Source of the DNA: Rhodococcus sp. P-2
GTDB taxonomy: Bacteria > Actinomycetota > Actinomycetes > Mycobacteriales > Mycobacteriaceae
Direction of reading: 5' to 3'
Length of the DNA stretch: 64,000 bases
Assembly: GCF_016598535.1 (NCBI RefSeq)
Contig: NZ_CP066779.1
Coordinates: forward strand, 6,276,136 to 6,340,135
Part shown: positions 40,227 to 49,531 of the stretch, piece by piece
How the letters are laid out: every line of letters begins with the position of its first letter
How positions within the stretch are numbered: position 1 is the first letter of the stretch
Notes under the pieces: model-generated
What the model saw: only the letters and a program-made list of their open reading frames with translations
Told to the model about the DNA's origin: nothing
Database searches by the model: none
Translations under genes and position numbers: made by a program

Positions 40227-43200
40227 GTGATCGCACTGCGAGGAAAGTCGTTAGCCGCAGTAGTAGTGGTGTCCATGACGATGGCGTTGGCCGCGTGTAC
40301 GTCCGGTGAATCGGCGCCCGAGGTCGGCGCCAATTACGGCTCGGACGGTGCCCCGGACGACTATCGGGAGCCGGTGAAACTGAGCAGTCGAGATGGTGTC
40401 CTCGAAGTGCGGTTGTCCGCCCATCAGGGAGTGATTCCGCTCGATACGGCGTCCGCGCCGGTGTCGAATTTTCTGCTCTTCGGGTACGAGGTCATCCGCG
40501 GTACGGCGTCGGACGGATCGACCTCGGCGAGTGACGTCTATCCGGCGCCGACTCTCCGCGTCGATCCCGGAGAGCGTTTGATCATTCACTACGACAACGA
40601 TCTGCAGGACCTCGCGATCGAGGACTTCTACGATCCGGCATTCACACCGGCAGGCGGGGATGTTCCGATCTATCCACCGGCGCTGACGTCGGCTCCTTTG
40701 AATCTGCACACGCACGGAGTTCACGTGAGTCCGGACGGCAATGCGGACAACGTGTTGCTCAACATCCCCGCCGGTCAGGGAAACGTGTACGACTACGCGA
40801 TTCCGGGGACGATGCCGAACGGACTTTACTGGTACCACAGCCACCGGCACACCCTCACGGCCCAGCAGACCTACATGGGTCTGGCCGGGCTGCTGGAAAT
40901 CGGCCGGCCGGACGGCAATTTGCCTGTCGTGACGGCCAACGACATTCCGATTCGCGACATGGCACTGCAGTACAACTTCGTGTTCGACCGCAAAGGTAAG
41001 GGGCGACAGCTCAACGATGCCAACTGGCCCCAATTCGTCAGCACCTTGACGCCGCCCACCGGCACGGAATTGGCGGACGGGACATACCGTCCGATCTTGG
41101 CGCCGGTCAATTTCTCGGATACCACGCAGGGAGCGCAGTATTTCACCAACTGGTACACCGGACCGCTGTCGCCGGCCAATCATCGCGGACAGAATCAATT
41201 CGTACCGGGCAACCTTCAGAGCTTCGTGGGTGAGTCGACGAGCGTCCCGGCCGATCTCTCCCTGCCGGACAACCAACGCGACGTGCAGTACACGGTGAAC
41301 GGTCAATTTCAGCCGTCCCTGAAATTGAAGCCGGGGCAGACCGAGATCTGGGTGCTCGCCAACATCAGCGACTTCGCCTACATGCCGGTCACCCTGACGG
41401 AAACCGCAACCGGCGCTCATCCGAAGTTCGCAATCGTGGGGCAGGACGGGAATCCGTTCGACGAGGTCCAGCCACCTGTGGACGGCGACGGAACCCGGCT
41501 GGTGATTCCGCCGGCCTCGCGATACGCGATCGCAGTGACGATGCCGGCGTCCGGCGATCTGGTGCTGGAGATGCCACCGCTCGAGGGTGCAAAACCGGTG
41601 AGTAATCCGGGCATTCTCTACACCAACAACGGTACCGACAATCCGCCCGCCGAACTCGGATCCGTCACTGTCGACCCTTCGGTGATCAGCTACGCGGACG
41701 GATTCTTCACGTTCCCGACGCAGCAGCTGATCCGCGCCACACCAGACGAGGGCGAAGGAACGACGATTCCTTTCGCGTTCGGACAGAAGCTCGACACCTA
41801 CACCTCCTTCGTGGATACCGCAGCGATGACACCCGACGTGACCCGCAACCTCACAGTCTCGGGCGGCTTCAGCAACGACAAGGCAAGCAACAGTGATCCG
41901 AAGGCCTTCACCTACGAGTTCGCCGACAACACCTTCCCCAACATTCCGTTGATTCAACCGCGTTTGAATTCCGTCGAGGAATGGAAGATCACGAACCTCA
42001 ACAACGACGAACATCCGATGCATATTCACGTCAACGACTTCCAGGTGACGGAAGTCGTCGATCCCGTCGCCGGCACCACGACGGGCATTCAGCCCTGGGG
42101 AATCGACAACGTGAACGTGCCTGCGCCAGTGACAGACGAGAACGAGAATGCGCTGGAACCAGCATCGGTGACGTTGCGGACGAAGTTCACCGAGTACACC
42201 GGAACCTTTGTAATCCATTGCCACCGACTCAATCACGAGGACAACGGTTTGATGGCTACCGTCAACGTGATTCCCGAGGTATCGACATATGCCGTCGCGA
42301 TACCTGGTTCGGCCGGCGTGCCCGCCAAGGTGCAGATATTCGATGCCGACGGCGACAAACTGATCACTGCTGTGACGCCCTTCCCGTCGTTCGAAGGCAC
42401 CCCGAGTGTTGCGATGGCGGACGTGAACGGAGACATGGTGCTTGATCTGGTCGCTGGAACAGGTGCAGGCTCGGCTCCGGAAGTAGTGGCGTACAACGCA
42501 GTCGGAGGCGTGCCGTTCACCGACGAGCTGGCCAGGTTTGCACCCTTCGATTCGGGTTTCCGCGGTGGAGTGAGTGTCGGCGGCGTCGACATCGACGGAA
42601 ATGCTCTGGCGGACAACATCATCGTCGCATCGGGCCCCGGAATGGAGTCGCTGGTCAAGATCTACTCCACCGACCTTCCGCCGGACAAGAAGTCTGCGCC
42701 CGCAGAATTCGGCTCCTTCGCTCCATATCCGGGTTCGAGTAGTGGCGTCACTTTTGCAACCGGGATGGTGGACAGTCACTCAGGTCGGGCGAGCATCGTG
42801 ACAGCGCCAGGCGCGGGCGAGGAACCGCTGGTCAAGACATTCCGCTACGACCTGTACGAACCGACGGCGGCGGCAAAGGGTGGCTCCGACGAACACGCAG
42901 GTCATGCGGATGGGCCGGCGATGACGTCACAGTTCTTGGCCTTCGATCAGGGCTATCACGACGGAGTATCGCTTTCGACGGGGTGGGTGGCCGGCGCCGA
43001 GGGCGGAGCGAAATCGATAGTGGCGGGCATGCTCGGAGGGGACGGTTCCGTCCGTGTCTTCTCGAGTGGATCGAGGCTCGACGGCGCGCCCGAGATGTAC
43101 CTCGAGAGCCCGGATCACCATTCGACGGACGTAGCGTTTCGGGAAGTTGCCTCCTTCGATCCCTTCGCCGGTTCAGGGTCGGGCGTCGAAGTGGCGACGA

Positions 43201-43379
43201 CGAGTACGACTACCGGCGCGGATCTCCTTGTGAGTGGGAGCAACGGAACGGGTGCCGAAGTTCGGAAACTGACGCTGGGTCGCTCCGATCCGGCCGCGAC
43301 CACTTTGACACCGACACTTGTGGGGACGCTCCCGCCCTATCCCGTCGGTGGGGGAGCGCTGCCGCTCGGGGGTCGATGA
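40227..43379 (+). CDS. Multicopper-oxidase lipoprotein with C-terminal FG-GAP-like region
   Basis: The 1050-residue protein has a lipoprotein signal peptide (hydrophobic 9-22, lipobox ALAAC, Cys24). Residues about 60-690 form a multicopper oxidase. The four copper-ligand motifs are present: HTHGVH (161-166), WYHSHRH (202-208), HPMHIH (596-601) and HCHRLNHEDNG with T1 Cys665. Multicopper oxidases oxidise metals or phenols and reduce oxygen to water. After residue 690 the protein continues for 360 residues with repeated VAMADVNGDMVLDLVAGTG-like and GVDIDGNALADNIIVASGPG-like units, which resemble FG-GAP/VCBS beta-propeller repeats. This more than doubles the usual 450-550 length. The GTG start has GGGGAAA upstream. 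A His-containing insert, DEHAGHADG, lies near 890. Confidence 0.85.
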   Translation: MIALRGKSLAAVVVVSMTMALAACTSGESAPEVGANYGSDGAPDDYREPVKLSSRDGVLEVRLSAHQGVIPLDTASAPVSNFLLFGYEVIRGTASDGSTSASDVYPAPTLRVDPGERLIIHYDNDLQDLAIEDFYDPAFTPAGGDVPIYPPALTSAPLNLHTHGVHVSPDGNADNVLLNIPAGQGNVYDYAIPGTMPNGLYWYHSHRHTLTAQQTYMGLAGLLEIGRPDGNLPVVTANDIPIRDMALQYNFVFDRKGKGRQLNDANWPQFVSTLTPPTGTELADGTYRPILAPVNFSDTTQGAQYFTNWYTGPLSPANHRGQNQFVPGNLQSFVGESTSVPADLSLPDNQRDVQYTVNGQFQPSLKLKPGQTEIWVLANISDFAYMPVTLTETATGAHPKFAIVGQDGNPFDEVQPPVDGDGTRLVIPPASRYAIAVTMPASGDLVLEMPPLEGAKPVSNPGILYTNNGTDNPPAELGSVTVDPSVISYADGFFTFPTQQLIRATPDEGEGTTIPFAFGQKLDTYTSFVDTAAMTPDVTRNLTVSGGFSNDKASNSDPKAFTYEFADNTFPNIPLIQPRLNSVEEWKITNLNNDEHPMHIHVNDFQVTEVVDPVAGTTTGIQPWGIDNVNVPAPVTDENENALEPASVTLRTKFTEYTGTFVIHCHRLNHEDNGLMATVNVIPEVSTYAVAIPGSAGVPAKVQIFDADGDKLITAVTPFPSFEGTPSVAMADVNGDMVLDLVAGTGAGSAPEVVAYNAVGGVPFTDELARFAPFDSGFRGGVSVGGVDIDGNALADNIIVASGPGMESLVKIYSTDLPPDKKSAPAEFGSFAPYPGSSSGVTFATGMVDSHSGRASIVTAPGAGEEPLVKTFRYDLYEPTAAAKGGSDEHAGHADGPAMTSQFLAFDQGYHDGVSLSTGWVAGAEGGAKSIVAGMLGGDGSVRVFSSGSRLDGAPEMYLESPDHHSTDVAFREVASFDPFAGSGSGVEVATTSTTTGADLLVSGSNGTGAEVRKLTLGRSDPAATTLTPTLVGTLPPYPVGGGALPLGGR

Positions 43380-43690
43380 CCGACCAGAGTCGTGTGGGTT
43401 GTCGAATTTCGTTGTAGTACGGCACTTTCAGCGCGAGCTACCTCAAGGCTTCCCGGGGAATGAGTGGTACCGGACTTTCATGCCGAGATCGATCCGTCAA
43501 GAGCGCAATGTCGGCCATTCGGAGCACATCGCCGACAATCGACGGATGCTCAATGTGTGTGCCCCACGCAGAATGTTCTCTATGGCATAGGAATTCGAGA
43601 GATCCGCCACGGCCACTGACACACCTTGCCTTGGAGACTGAATTGCGGTGCCAAGCAAGAATCGAACACTTCTGATGAAAGGACCATCAT
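43380..43690. other. 311-bp intergenic region upstream of the SDR gene
   Basis: I see no protein-like frame and no RNA gene here. The last 20 bases contain GAAAGGA, seven bases ahead of the SDR start, a clear ribosome-binding site. Promoters are probably here but none can be assigned with confidence. Confidence 0.5.
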
Positions 43691-44680
43691 ATGGGCCAGG
43701 AACGCTTTGCCGGGAAAGTTGCCATTGTCACCGGAGCAGGTCGCGGCATCGGGCGAGACACTGCACTTCTGCTGGCGCGAGAGGGTGCCAAGGTCGTCGT
43801 CAATGATCTGGGTGGTGGACCGGACGGGGCAGGAAATAACACGTCGGTGGCTCAGGCGGTTGTCGACGAGATCCTCGCGGCCGGTGGCGAAGCAGTTGCA
43901 GAAACGTCCAGCGTTGACTGCATGGCAGGAGGGAACGCTGTGGTCGAGGCGGCTCTGGACACCTTCGGACGAATTGACATCTTGGTCAACAATGCCGGAA
44001 TCATTCGCCCAACTCGAATCGACCAGATGAGTGAGGAAGATTTCGATCTTGTCCTGGCGGTCAATCTCAAGGGGTACTTCGCGACCGTGCGCCACGCAGC
44101 GCCGCACTTGATGGAGCGGGGCGGATCGATCGTGAACCTGTCGTCTCCGTCTGGGATCGGGCACTACGGTATGGGCAACTACTCCGCCGCCAAAGAAGGC
44201 GTCGTCGGATTCTCTCGTATAGTGGCGCGTGATCTTGGTGAGTTCGGGGTGCGCAGCAATGTAGTTCGACCGATTACCGCGAACAGCAACATGGCGACGC
44301 CGGAGAATCTCGCCAGCCTGAGCTATGCAGTCGACGCATTGGGTATACCTCCATTGGCCAATGCTTGGATGGAGGGCGGCGGGGATCCCTTCGCAGCTGA
44401 TCCTCATTCAGCCCACGCTGCAGCTGCCATCACCTGGCTCTGCACGGAAGGTGCGTACCCGATCAACGGCCGTGAGCTCTTCATCGCGGGTTGTCACATC
44501 GCGTTCTACCAGGAACCGGAGCTGATTCGCTCACGATTCCACAAGGCCGGCTGGGATCTGGATTCACTCTGCGGAGTCACGACTACGAGTGCCCTTACGT
44601 GGGATCAGAGAAACCTGTTCGACGGTTCGCGCCGCGGCGTCGGCAGTTCGGCGGACATGTTGGAAGCTCCATCGAGGTAA
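43691..44680 (+). CDS. Short-chain dehydrogenase/reductase
   Basis: The 329-residue SDR has the cofactor motif VTGAGRGIG (about 13-21), VNDLGGGPDGAG, the NNAG motif (about 99-102), the catalytic Ser in NLSSPSG (about 149-155) and YSAAKEG (about 164-170) with Tyr and Lys. This classical SDR arrangement reduces ketones or oxidises alcohols with NAD(P). Length is above the usual 250. The extra 60 residues are at the C-terminus and may hold a substrate lid. GAAAGGA lies just upstream of the start. It is alone on its strand and ends about 110 bp before a strong bidirectional hairpin shared with the acs fragment. Confidence 0.85.
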   Translation: MGQERFAGKVAIVTGAGRGIGRDTALLLAREGAKVVVNDLGGGPDGAGNNTSVAQAVVDEILAAGGEAVAETSSVDCMAGGNAVVEAALDTFGRIDILVNNAGIIRPTRIDQMSEEDFDLVLAVNLKGYFATVRHAAPHLMERGGSIVNLSSPSGIGHYGMGNYSAAKEGVVGFSRIVARDLGEFGVRSNVVRPITANSNMATPENLASLSYAVDALGIPPLANAWMEGGGDPFAADPHSAHAAAAITWLCTEGAYPINGRELFIAGCHIAFYQEPELIRSRFHKAGWDLDSLCGVTTTSALTWDQRNLFDGSRRGVGSSADMLEAPSR

Positions 44681-44788
44681 GAGATTCACTTCATTCTCCA
44701 TGGCGAGCGCTGAATATCAGGGGCCTCGCGGAGGGGGATCCCCAGTAGCAGAGTGCTTTTCGAATCAACCGGCGTTTGTGTGAGGGCT

Positions 44789-44843
44789 CCGCCCCTGTGT
44801 GCCTTTCTGGTAGGGGGACTACCAGAAAGGCACACAGGGGCGG
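44789..44843. terminator. Perfect 24-bp inverted repeat, bidirectional terminator
   Basis: Arms at 44789-44812 and 44820-44843 are perfectly complementary over 24 bases, with a seven-base loop. The hairpin lies between the SDR stop and the acs fragment stop (44850), so it can end both transcripts. No clear T tail is seen on either side, but a stem this long is rarely accidental. Confidence 0.8.
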
Positions 44844-44849
44844 CAGGCC

Positions 44850-45752
44850 TTATTTGCCGCGGATTGCGTCGAATACCTTGGGGTCGAACAGGGTTGAGGT
44901 GTCTCCGAGGTCTCGGCCTTCGGCGACGTCGCGCAGGAGGCGGCGCATGATTTTGCCGGATCGGGTTTTGGGCAGTTCCGGCACGATGGTGATTTGACGT
45001 GGTTTGGCGATGGGGCTGATGTCGGTGGAGACCTGTGCCTTGAGTTCGGCGATGAGGACGTCGCCGGTGTTTTCGACGCCTTCGCGCAGGATCACGAACG
45101 CGACGATGCCCTGTCCGGTGGTCTCGTCGGCGGCGCCGACGACGGCGGCTTCTGCGACGCCGTGGTGGTTGACCAGTGCTGATTCCACCTCCGAGGTGGA
45201 GATGCGGTGGCCGGAGACGTTCATGACGTCGTCGACGCGGCCGAGGACCCAGAGTGCGCCGTCGTCGTCGTATTTGGCGCCGTCACCGGCGAAGTACCAG
45301 CCTTCTTCGGCGTAGCGGGACCAGTAGGTGTCGCGGTAGCGGTCCATGTCGCCCCAGATGCCGCGCAGCATCGCCGGCCACGGTTCGTCGAGGACGAGGT
45401 AGCCGTTGCCGCCGGGGCCGAGGGGTTTGGCGTCGTCGTCGACGATCTTCGCGGAGATGCCGGGCAGGGGTGCCATGGCGGATCCGGGTTTGGTGGCGGT
45501 GATACCGGGGAGTGGGGAGATCATGATCGCTCCGGTTTCGGTCTGCCACCAGGTGTCGACGATGGGTGCTTTGTTGCCGCCGATGACCTCGCGGAACCAG
45601 CGCCACGCTTCGGGGTTGATGGGCTCGCCGACGGAGCCGAGGAGGCGGATCGAGGTCAGGTCGTGGGCGTCGGGGATCTCGCGGCCCCACTTCATGAAGG
45701 TGCGCACGAGGGTGGGTGCGGTGTAGTAGATGGAGACGCCGTACTTCTCGAG
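44850..45752 (-). pseudogene. acs: Acetyl-CoA synthetase, C-terminal 300 codons only
   Basis: The protein reads as the second half of AMP-forming acetyl-CoA synthetase. It starts LEKYGVSIYYTAPTLVRTFMKWG and continues with SIRLLGSVGEPINPEAWRW and VDTWWQTETGAIMISPLPG. YFAGDGAKYDDDGALWVLGRVDDVMNVSGHR carries the hinge and CoA-domain motifs. The end, LPKTRSGKIMRRLLRDVA, holds the conserved Lys that is acetylated to control Acs. Upstream of Leu the DNA becomes a 5S rRNA gene, so about 350 N-terminal codons are lacking. Of those, 94 codons of an acs start lie at 13494-13775; the rest are not in the window. Confidence 0.88.
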
Positions 45753-45871
45753 TTACGGCGGTCATAGCGAAGGGGAAACGCCCGGTCCCATTCCGAACCC
45801 GGAAGCTAAGCCCTTCAGCGCCGATGGTACTGCACTCGACAGGGTGTGGGAGAGTAGGACACCGCCGAACA
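45753..45871 (+). rRNA. rrf: 5S ribosomal RNA
   Basis: The 119-nt sequence begins TTACGGCGGTCATAGCG and ends CACCGCCGAACA, with CCCGGTCCCATTCCGAACCC inside. This is the standard 5S rRNA pattern, close to mycobacterial 5S. The two ends pair (ACGGCGGTC with GACACCGCC). No 23S or 16S sequence precedes it; the upstream neighbour is the broken acs gene, oriented the other way. A rho-independent terminator follows. Confidence 0.93.
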
Positions 45872-45882
45872 CAACGTAAGAG

Positions 45883-45917
45883 AAGCCCCCCAACCAGTCA
45901 TGGTTGGGGGGCTTTCT
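45883..45917 (+). terminator. rRNA operon terminator, copy 1
   Basis: Arms AAGCCCCCCAACC and GGTTGGGGGGCTT pair around a small loop and are followed by TCTC. It lies 12 bases after the 5S end and is identical to the copy at 58598, as expected for the end of an rRNA operon. Confidence 0.88.
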
Positions 45918-45968
45918 CATACCCAAAACACCCCCGACCCGAAACCGCCCACACCCCCGACCGCGAGC

Positions 45969-46011
45969 GAACGGTACCTTCATCGCCTCAGATCGACCGA
46001 ACGTACCGTTC
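45969..46011. repeat. 43-nt dyad repeat, copy A
   Basis: The element has two 13-nt halves of near-palindromic form GAACGNNNC-TTC, separated by a 17-nt spacer that reads ATCGCCTCAGATCGACC. The outer GAACGGTAC and GTACCGTTC are perfectly complementary. It sits just after the 5S terminator. Copy B follows exactly 110 bp later. Confidence 0.8.
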
Positions 46012-46078
46012 ACACCACCAGGGGCAGGCCACTGCCGGCACCGTCGCGGCCGGCGCACCACCCCGCCCGACGTCGAGC

Positions 46079-46121
46079 GAACGGTACCTTCATCGCCTCA
46101 GATCGACCGAACGTACCGTTC
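46079..46121. repeat. 43-nt dyad repeat, copy B
   Basis: Copy B is identical to copy A across the 43 nt and lies 110 bp downstream of it. The two are separated by sequence with no protein-like frame, between the 5S gene and the aldehyde dehydrogenase gene. The paired arms could fold as a hairpin in RNA or be bound as DNA. Confidence 0.8.
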
Positions 46122-46286
46122 ACTCGATCCTGAAAAGCGTGCGCCCACCGCAAGTCTCGTCAGTCGAACCTCAATCGCGCCACCAACCTGCCACGGAACC
46201 CGTCGAGCGTGGCTAGGCTCGGAAGAGGCGACCCGTGTGATCGGGTCCACCTCACCTGTGCACGCGTGATGACTACGGAGGCTTCG

Positions 46287-47711
46287 ATGACCGATATTCT
46301 CGACCGCACCAAAATCTATGTTGATGGCGCCTGGATCGAATCCACTGGCAGCGGTCGGATCGACGTTCTCAATCCGGCTACCGAAGAGCTGATAGGAACT
46401 GTCGCCGAAGGCACTGTCGAAGATGTCGACGCGGCCGCGAAGGCAGCGCGAAAGGCGTTCCCCACGTGGTCTGCACTATCCGGCGGCGAGCGCGCCGAAT
46501 ATCTTTCCAAGGCTGCGGCGATAATTGCCGAACGCACCGATGATCTTGCGGCGCTCGTTTCGCAGGATATGGGAATGCCGATCGGATTCGCGAAGCCCGT
46601 ACAAATCGGAATGCCGCTCGCGAACTTGAATGCATTTGCCGAATTGGCTCGCACTTATGATTTCGACGCTCACGAGGTTGGGAATTCGCTGATTGTTCGC
46701 GAACCTGCGGGTGTTGTCGGCGCCATCACTCCTTGGAACTTCCCGCTCCACCAGGTTGTCTTGAAGGTTGGTGGAGCACTTGCCGCGGGCTGCACTGTGG
46801 TGCTCAAGCCCACCGAGGTTGCGCCACTCATCACGTACGCTCTCGCTGACATCTTCGACGAAATTGGTTTGCCTCCAGGTGTATTCAACCTGGTGAGCGG
46901 CTACGGCCCGGTAGTGGGTGAAGCCATCGCCGGCCATCCCGAAGTCGACATGGTCTCCTTCACCGGTTCGACTCGGGCCGGCAAGCGAGTGGCCATCGTT
47001 GCCGCGGACACCATCAAGAAGGTGTCGCTCGAGCTGGGCGGCAAGTCGGCGAACGTCATTCTCGACGACGCCGATCTCGAAAAGGCTGTCACGGATGGCG
47101 TCGCAAAGTGCTTCATCAATTCGGGCCAGACCTGTTCGGCGCTGACGCGTATGTTGGTCCCCGCGGAGAAGGTGGATGAGGCAGCGGCAATCGCTGCTGC
47201 GGTAGCCGCTCATTTCCCGGTAGGTGATCCGACTCAGCCGACTTCGGTGCTTGGTCCTCTGGTGAACGCGAATCAGCTGGGACGCGTTCGCGGATACATC
47301 GAGAAGGGCGTGTCGGAAGGAGCCACCGCGGTTGTCGACGGACGCGAAACCGGTCTGGCCAGTGGATATTTCGTCGGTCCGACAGTGTTCGCGAACGTGA
47401 CCGAAGACATGACCATTGCGCGCGAGGAGATCTTCGGACCGGTCCTCTCGATCATGGGCTACAAAGACGAGGCCGACGCAGTGCGGATTGCCAACGGTAC
47501 CGAGTACGGACTGGCCGGTGGCGTTTGGTCAGGTGACCCCGATCGCGCGGATCGCGTCGCACGGCAACTGCGGGCCGGGCAGGTCGAGGTGAACGGCGGA
47601 GCATTCAACACGAATGCTCCGTTCGGTGGGTACAAGCAGTCGGGCGTAGGACGCGAGGCGGGCACGTTCGGGCTCGAAGAGTTCCTCGAGATCAAGGCGA
47701 TTCAGCGATAG
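46287..47711 (+). CDS. NAD(P)-dependent aldehyde dehydrogenase
   Basis: The 474-residue protein has the usual ALDH motifs. TPWNFPLHQ (about 149-157) carries the catalytic Asn. [11 protein letters not shown] is the cofactor loop and [11 protein letters not shown] (about 248-258) holds the general-base Glu. NSGQTCSA (about 279-286) holds the nucleophile Cys, and EEIFGPVL is present. It oxidises an aldehyde to its acid. The ATG at 46287 has CGGAGG six bases upstream; an earlier ATG at 46269 overlaps that site and is less likely. It converges on the aldolase gene of the sugar-acid operon, across a bidirectional terminator. Participation in that pathway is possible but unproven. Confidence 0.88.
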   Translation: MTDILDRTKIYVDGAWIESTGSGRIDVLNPATEELIGTVAEGTVEDVDAAAKAARKAFPTWSALSGGERAEYLSKAAAIIAERTDDLAALVSQDMGMPIGFAKPVQIGMPLANLNAFAELARTYDFDAHEVGNSLIVREPAGVVGAITPWNFPLHQVVLKVGGALAAGCTVVLKPTEVAPLITYALADIFDEIGLPPGVFNLVSGYGPVVGEAIAGHPEVDMVSFTGSTRAGKRVAIVAADTIKKVSLELGGKSANVILDDADLEKAVTDGVAKCFINSGQTCSALTRMLVPAEKVDEAAAIAAAVAAHFPVGDPTQPTSVLGPLVNANQLGRVRGYIEKGVSEGATAVVDGRETGLASGYFVGPTVFANVTEDMTIAREEIFGPVLSIMGYKDEADAVRIANGTEYGLAGGVWSGDPDRADRVARQLRAGQVEVNGGAFNTNAPFGGYKQSGVGREAGTFGLEEFLEIKAIQR

Positions 47712-47722
47712 CTTTGTTCGAG

Positions 47723-47766
47723 AATGGCGATGCTCCCGTACCAAGTACGGGAGCATCGCCATTTTT
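47723..47766. terminator. Bidirectional rho-independent terminator
   Basis: A perfect 19-bp stem (arms 47723-47741 and 47745-47763, loop CAA) is followed by a T run on the plus strand. It lies between the converging aldehyde dehydrogenase and HpcH/HpaI aldolase genes and would stop transcription from both sides. Confidence 0.88.
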
Positions 47767-47775
47767 GTGCCCGGA

Positions 47776-48537
47776 TCAGGACTTGGCGGCATCCAAATGC
47801 TGAGCCGAGATGTTCGCCAGGTGTGTCAGGTCCGAGGCCACGGTCACGAACGTGTAGCCCTCCCCGAGTCGTTGTGCCGCAACCTGACCGGAGGGTGTGT
47901 GGATTCCCGCGGCCACTCCGCTGAGGGCGGCAGCTTCGTGCACCCGGGTAAGCGCTGCTTCGAATTCCTCGGAGACATCCGGATCGTTGGAGTGCTTACC
48001 GCCGACGGCGATTCGTAGGTCGGACGGCCCGACGTACACGCCGTCCAATCCGGGCACTGCGCAGATATCTTCGACATTCGCCAGACCCTGTGGAGTCTCG
48101 ATCATCGCAAAAACAACGGTGTCGCGGTTCGCGTCGGCGGGAACGGGGCCGATACGGAGTTGCGAGCGCATGGGCCCGTAGGAGCGGATGCCGAACGGCG
48201 GATACTTGGCGGCTGCCACGGCGGCCGCAGCCTCTTCGGCGTTGTTGATCAGTGGAACTATGACGCCTACGGCGCCTGCGTCGAGTGCACGGCCGATGGG
48301 CGTCGGATTGTTTGCCTCGACGCGCACCATCCCGACGGTGGACGGTGACGAGTCGATTGCGGTGAGGCCGGCGACCATCCCCGAATAGCCGATCAAACCG
48401 TGCTGCATGTCGAGGGCGATGTAGTCCCAGCCGATGTGTGCGATCCACTCCGTCGAGATCGGGCTGTCGATGACGGACCAGTATCCGAGAATGCGTTCGC
48501 GTCCTCGGATACGTGCGGCGAATTCCTGTGCTGACAT
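47776..48537 (-). CDS. HpcH/HpaI-family class II aldolase
   Basis: The 253-residue protein has the family core. LGYWSVIDSP is near the start and IALDMQHGLIGYSG (about 38-51) carries the catalytic His. FAMIETPQGLANVEDI (about 140-155) carries the metal-binding Glu, and VYVGPSDLRIAVGG (about 164-177) closes the site. These enzymes reversibly split 2-keto-3-deoxy or 4-hydroxy-2-oxo acids to pyruvate and an aldehyde. The ATG at 48537 is preceded by AGGAAGAG; 73 in-frame upstream codons are not protein-like. It is the last gene of the operon, 34 bp after the aldo/keto reductase, and ends at the bidirectional terminator. Confidence 0.86.
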   Translation of the reverse strand: MSAQEFAARIRGRERILGYWSVIDSPISTEWIAHIGWDYIALDMQHGLIGYSGMVAGLTAIDSSPSTVGMVRVEANNPTPIGRALDAGAVGVIVPLINNAEEAAAAVAAAKYPPFGIRSYGPMRSQLRIGPVPADANRDTVVFAMIETPQGLANVEDICAVPGLDGVYVGPSDLRIAVGGKHSNDPDVSEEFEAALTRVHEAAALSGVAAGIHTPSGQVAAQRLGEGYTFVTVASDLTHLANISAQHLDAAKS

Positions 48538-48571
48538 AGTGAAGAACTCTTCCTGATGAAGGTCGGGTGTT

Positions 48572-49531
48572 TCAGCGGTTGTAGTTGGGCATGGGGCCTC
48601 GTAGGGCGGCACCGACGAGATCACACTCTTCGACGGTCGAGGCGTCGAGTGGGCCTCGCCCGATGGCCGCGATATTGGATTCGACGTGGGCGACTTTGGA
48701 TCCTCCGAGGAGCAGCGATCCGGTCGCGGGCTTGCTGACCAGCCAGCGCAACGCAAGCTCGGTCAGGGAGATACTCGACTGCTCCGCGATCGTCGTCAGT
48801 TGTGCAATGGCGTCGAATATCTGTGTGTTCCAGTACCGTTCCTTGTACATCGATGCAAGACGGGAGTCGCCGAATCGGCCGTCGGAGGGACTTTCCTCGA
48901 AGGTGTGGCGCCCAGTGAGCAGGCCCCCACCGAGTGGGTTGTAGACCATGGTGGTCAGTCCGGCCACGTCCGCGAATTCGGCGTATTCTTCTTCGATGCG
49001 ACGGGCGAGCAAGTTGTAGAGCTGTTGTGCGACGATCGGTCGCGGCGCACCGACTGTGTCTGCGGTGTAGTTGATTTCGCTGATCTGCCACGCTGCGAAG
49101 TTGGATACGCCGAGTGTGCGGATCTTGCCCTCGGCAACCAGTTCCGCGACGGTCGTGAGAGTCTCGGTCAGCGTGACGGTTCGGTCCGGCTGATGGAGAT
49201 AGAACAGGTCGACGTAGTCCGTGTCGAGTCTGCGCAGGCTTCCTTCGATGCTTGCCCGGAGCCCCTTTGCCGAGAGTGGGCTGTTGTCACCGGCATCGGG
49301 ATGCGGCATTCCCGCCTTAGTGGCGAGAGTGATGGAATCGCGTCGGCCCTGGAGGAGCTTTGCGAGCATGCGCTCGGACTCGCCGCCCGCATAGCCGTTG
49401 GCCGTGTCGATGTGAGAGATACCGGCGTCGAGTGCGACGTCGAGCATCGCGCCCGCGCCCGCAGCATCGACGGTGTCCCCGAAAGTCATGGTGCCCAGCA
49501 CCATTTTCGGAAGCTCGAGTGGGGCGGTCAT
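48572..49531 (-). CDS. Aldo/keto reductase
   Basis: This 319-residue TIM-barrel oxidoreductase shows the AKR tetrad. Asp and Tyr are in HIDTANGYAGG (about 36-46), Lys in TLATKAG (about 70-76), and His in DLFYLHQPD (about 108-116). The NADPH-binding tail reads LLLGGSK. AKRs reduce carbonyls or oxidise sugars. Its ATG overlaps the stop of the ABC ATPase gene by one base (TGATG), so it belongs to the transporter operon. A role on a sugar acid or sugar aldehyde is plausible from context; the substrate cannot be read. Confidence 0.87.
   Translation of the reverse strand: MTAPLELPKMVLGTMTFGDTVDAAGAGAMLDVALDAGISHIDTANGYAGGESERMLAKLLQGRRDSITLATKAGMPHPDAGDNSPLSAKGLRASIEGSLRRLDTDYVDLFYLHQPDRTVTLTETLTTVAELVAEGKIRTLGVSNFAAWQISEINYTADTVGAPRPIVAQQLYNLLARRIEEEYAEFADVAGLTTMVYNPLGGGLLTGRHTFEESPSDGRFGDSRLASMYKERYWNTQIFDAIAQLTTIAEQSSISLTELALRWLVSKPATGSLLLGGSKVAHVESNIAAIGRGPLDASTVEECDLVGAALRGPMPNYNR

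Larger units (their letters stand above)
45751..45939. repeat. 189-bp direct repeat, copy 1 (5S rRNA, terminator and short flank)
   Basis: I read this as identical to 58466-58654. It covers the 5S gene, its terminator and the first bases of downstream flank. The match begins two bases before 5S in both copies. Upstream sequence is entirely different: acs here, an rRNA leader at the second copy. Copy 1 then carries an extra segment of about 20 bases before the flanks become similar again at the dyad repeat. Confidence 0.9.

Noticed and set aside
40251..42779. 842-residue minus-strand reading frame opposite the multicopper oxidase
   Set aside because: It is the antisense shadow of a high-GC gene; residues are rich in R, H, V and Q and show no domain. 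The plus-strand gene has a signal peptide and all copper motifs.
45762..46061. Small reading frames overlapping both 5S copies and their terminators
   Set aside because: They are translations of rRNA and its terminator, identical at both 5S copies, and not protein-like.
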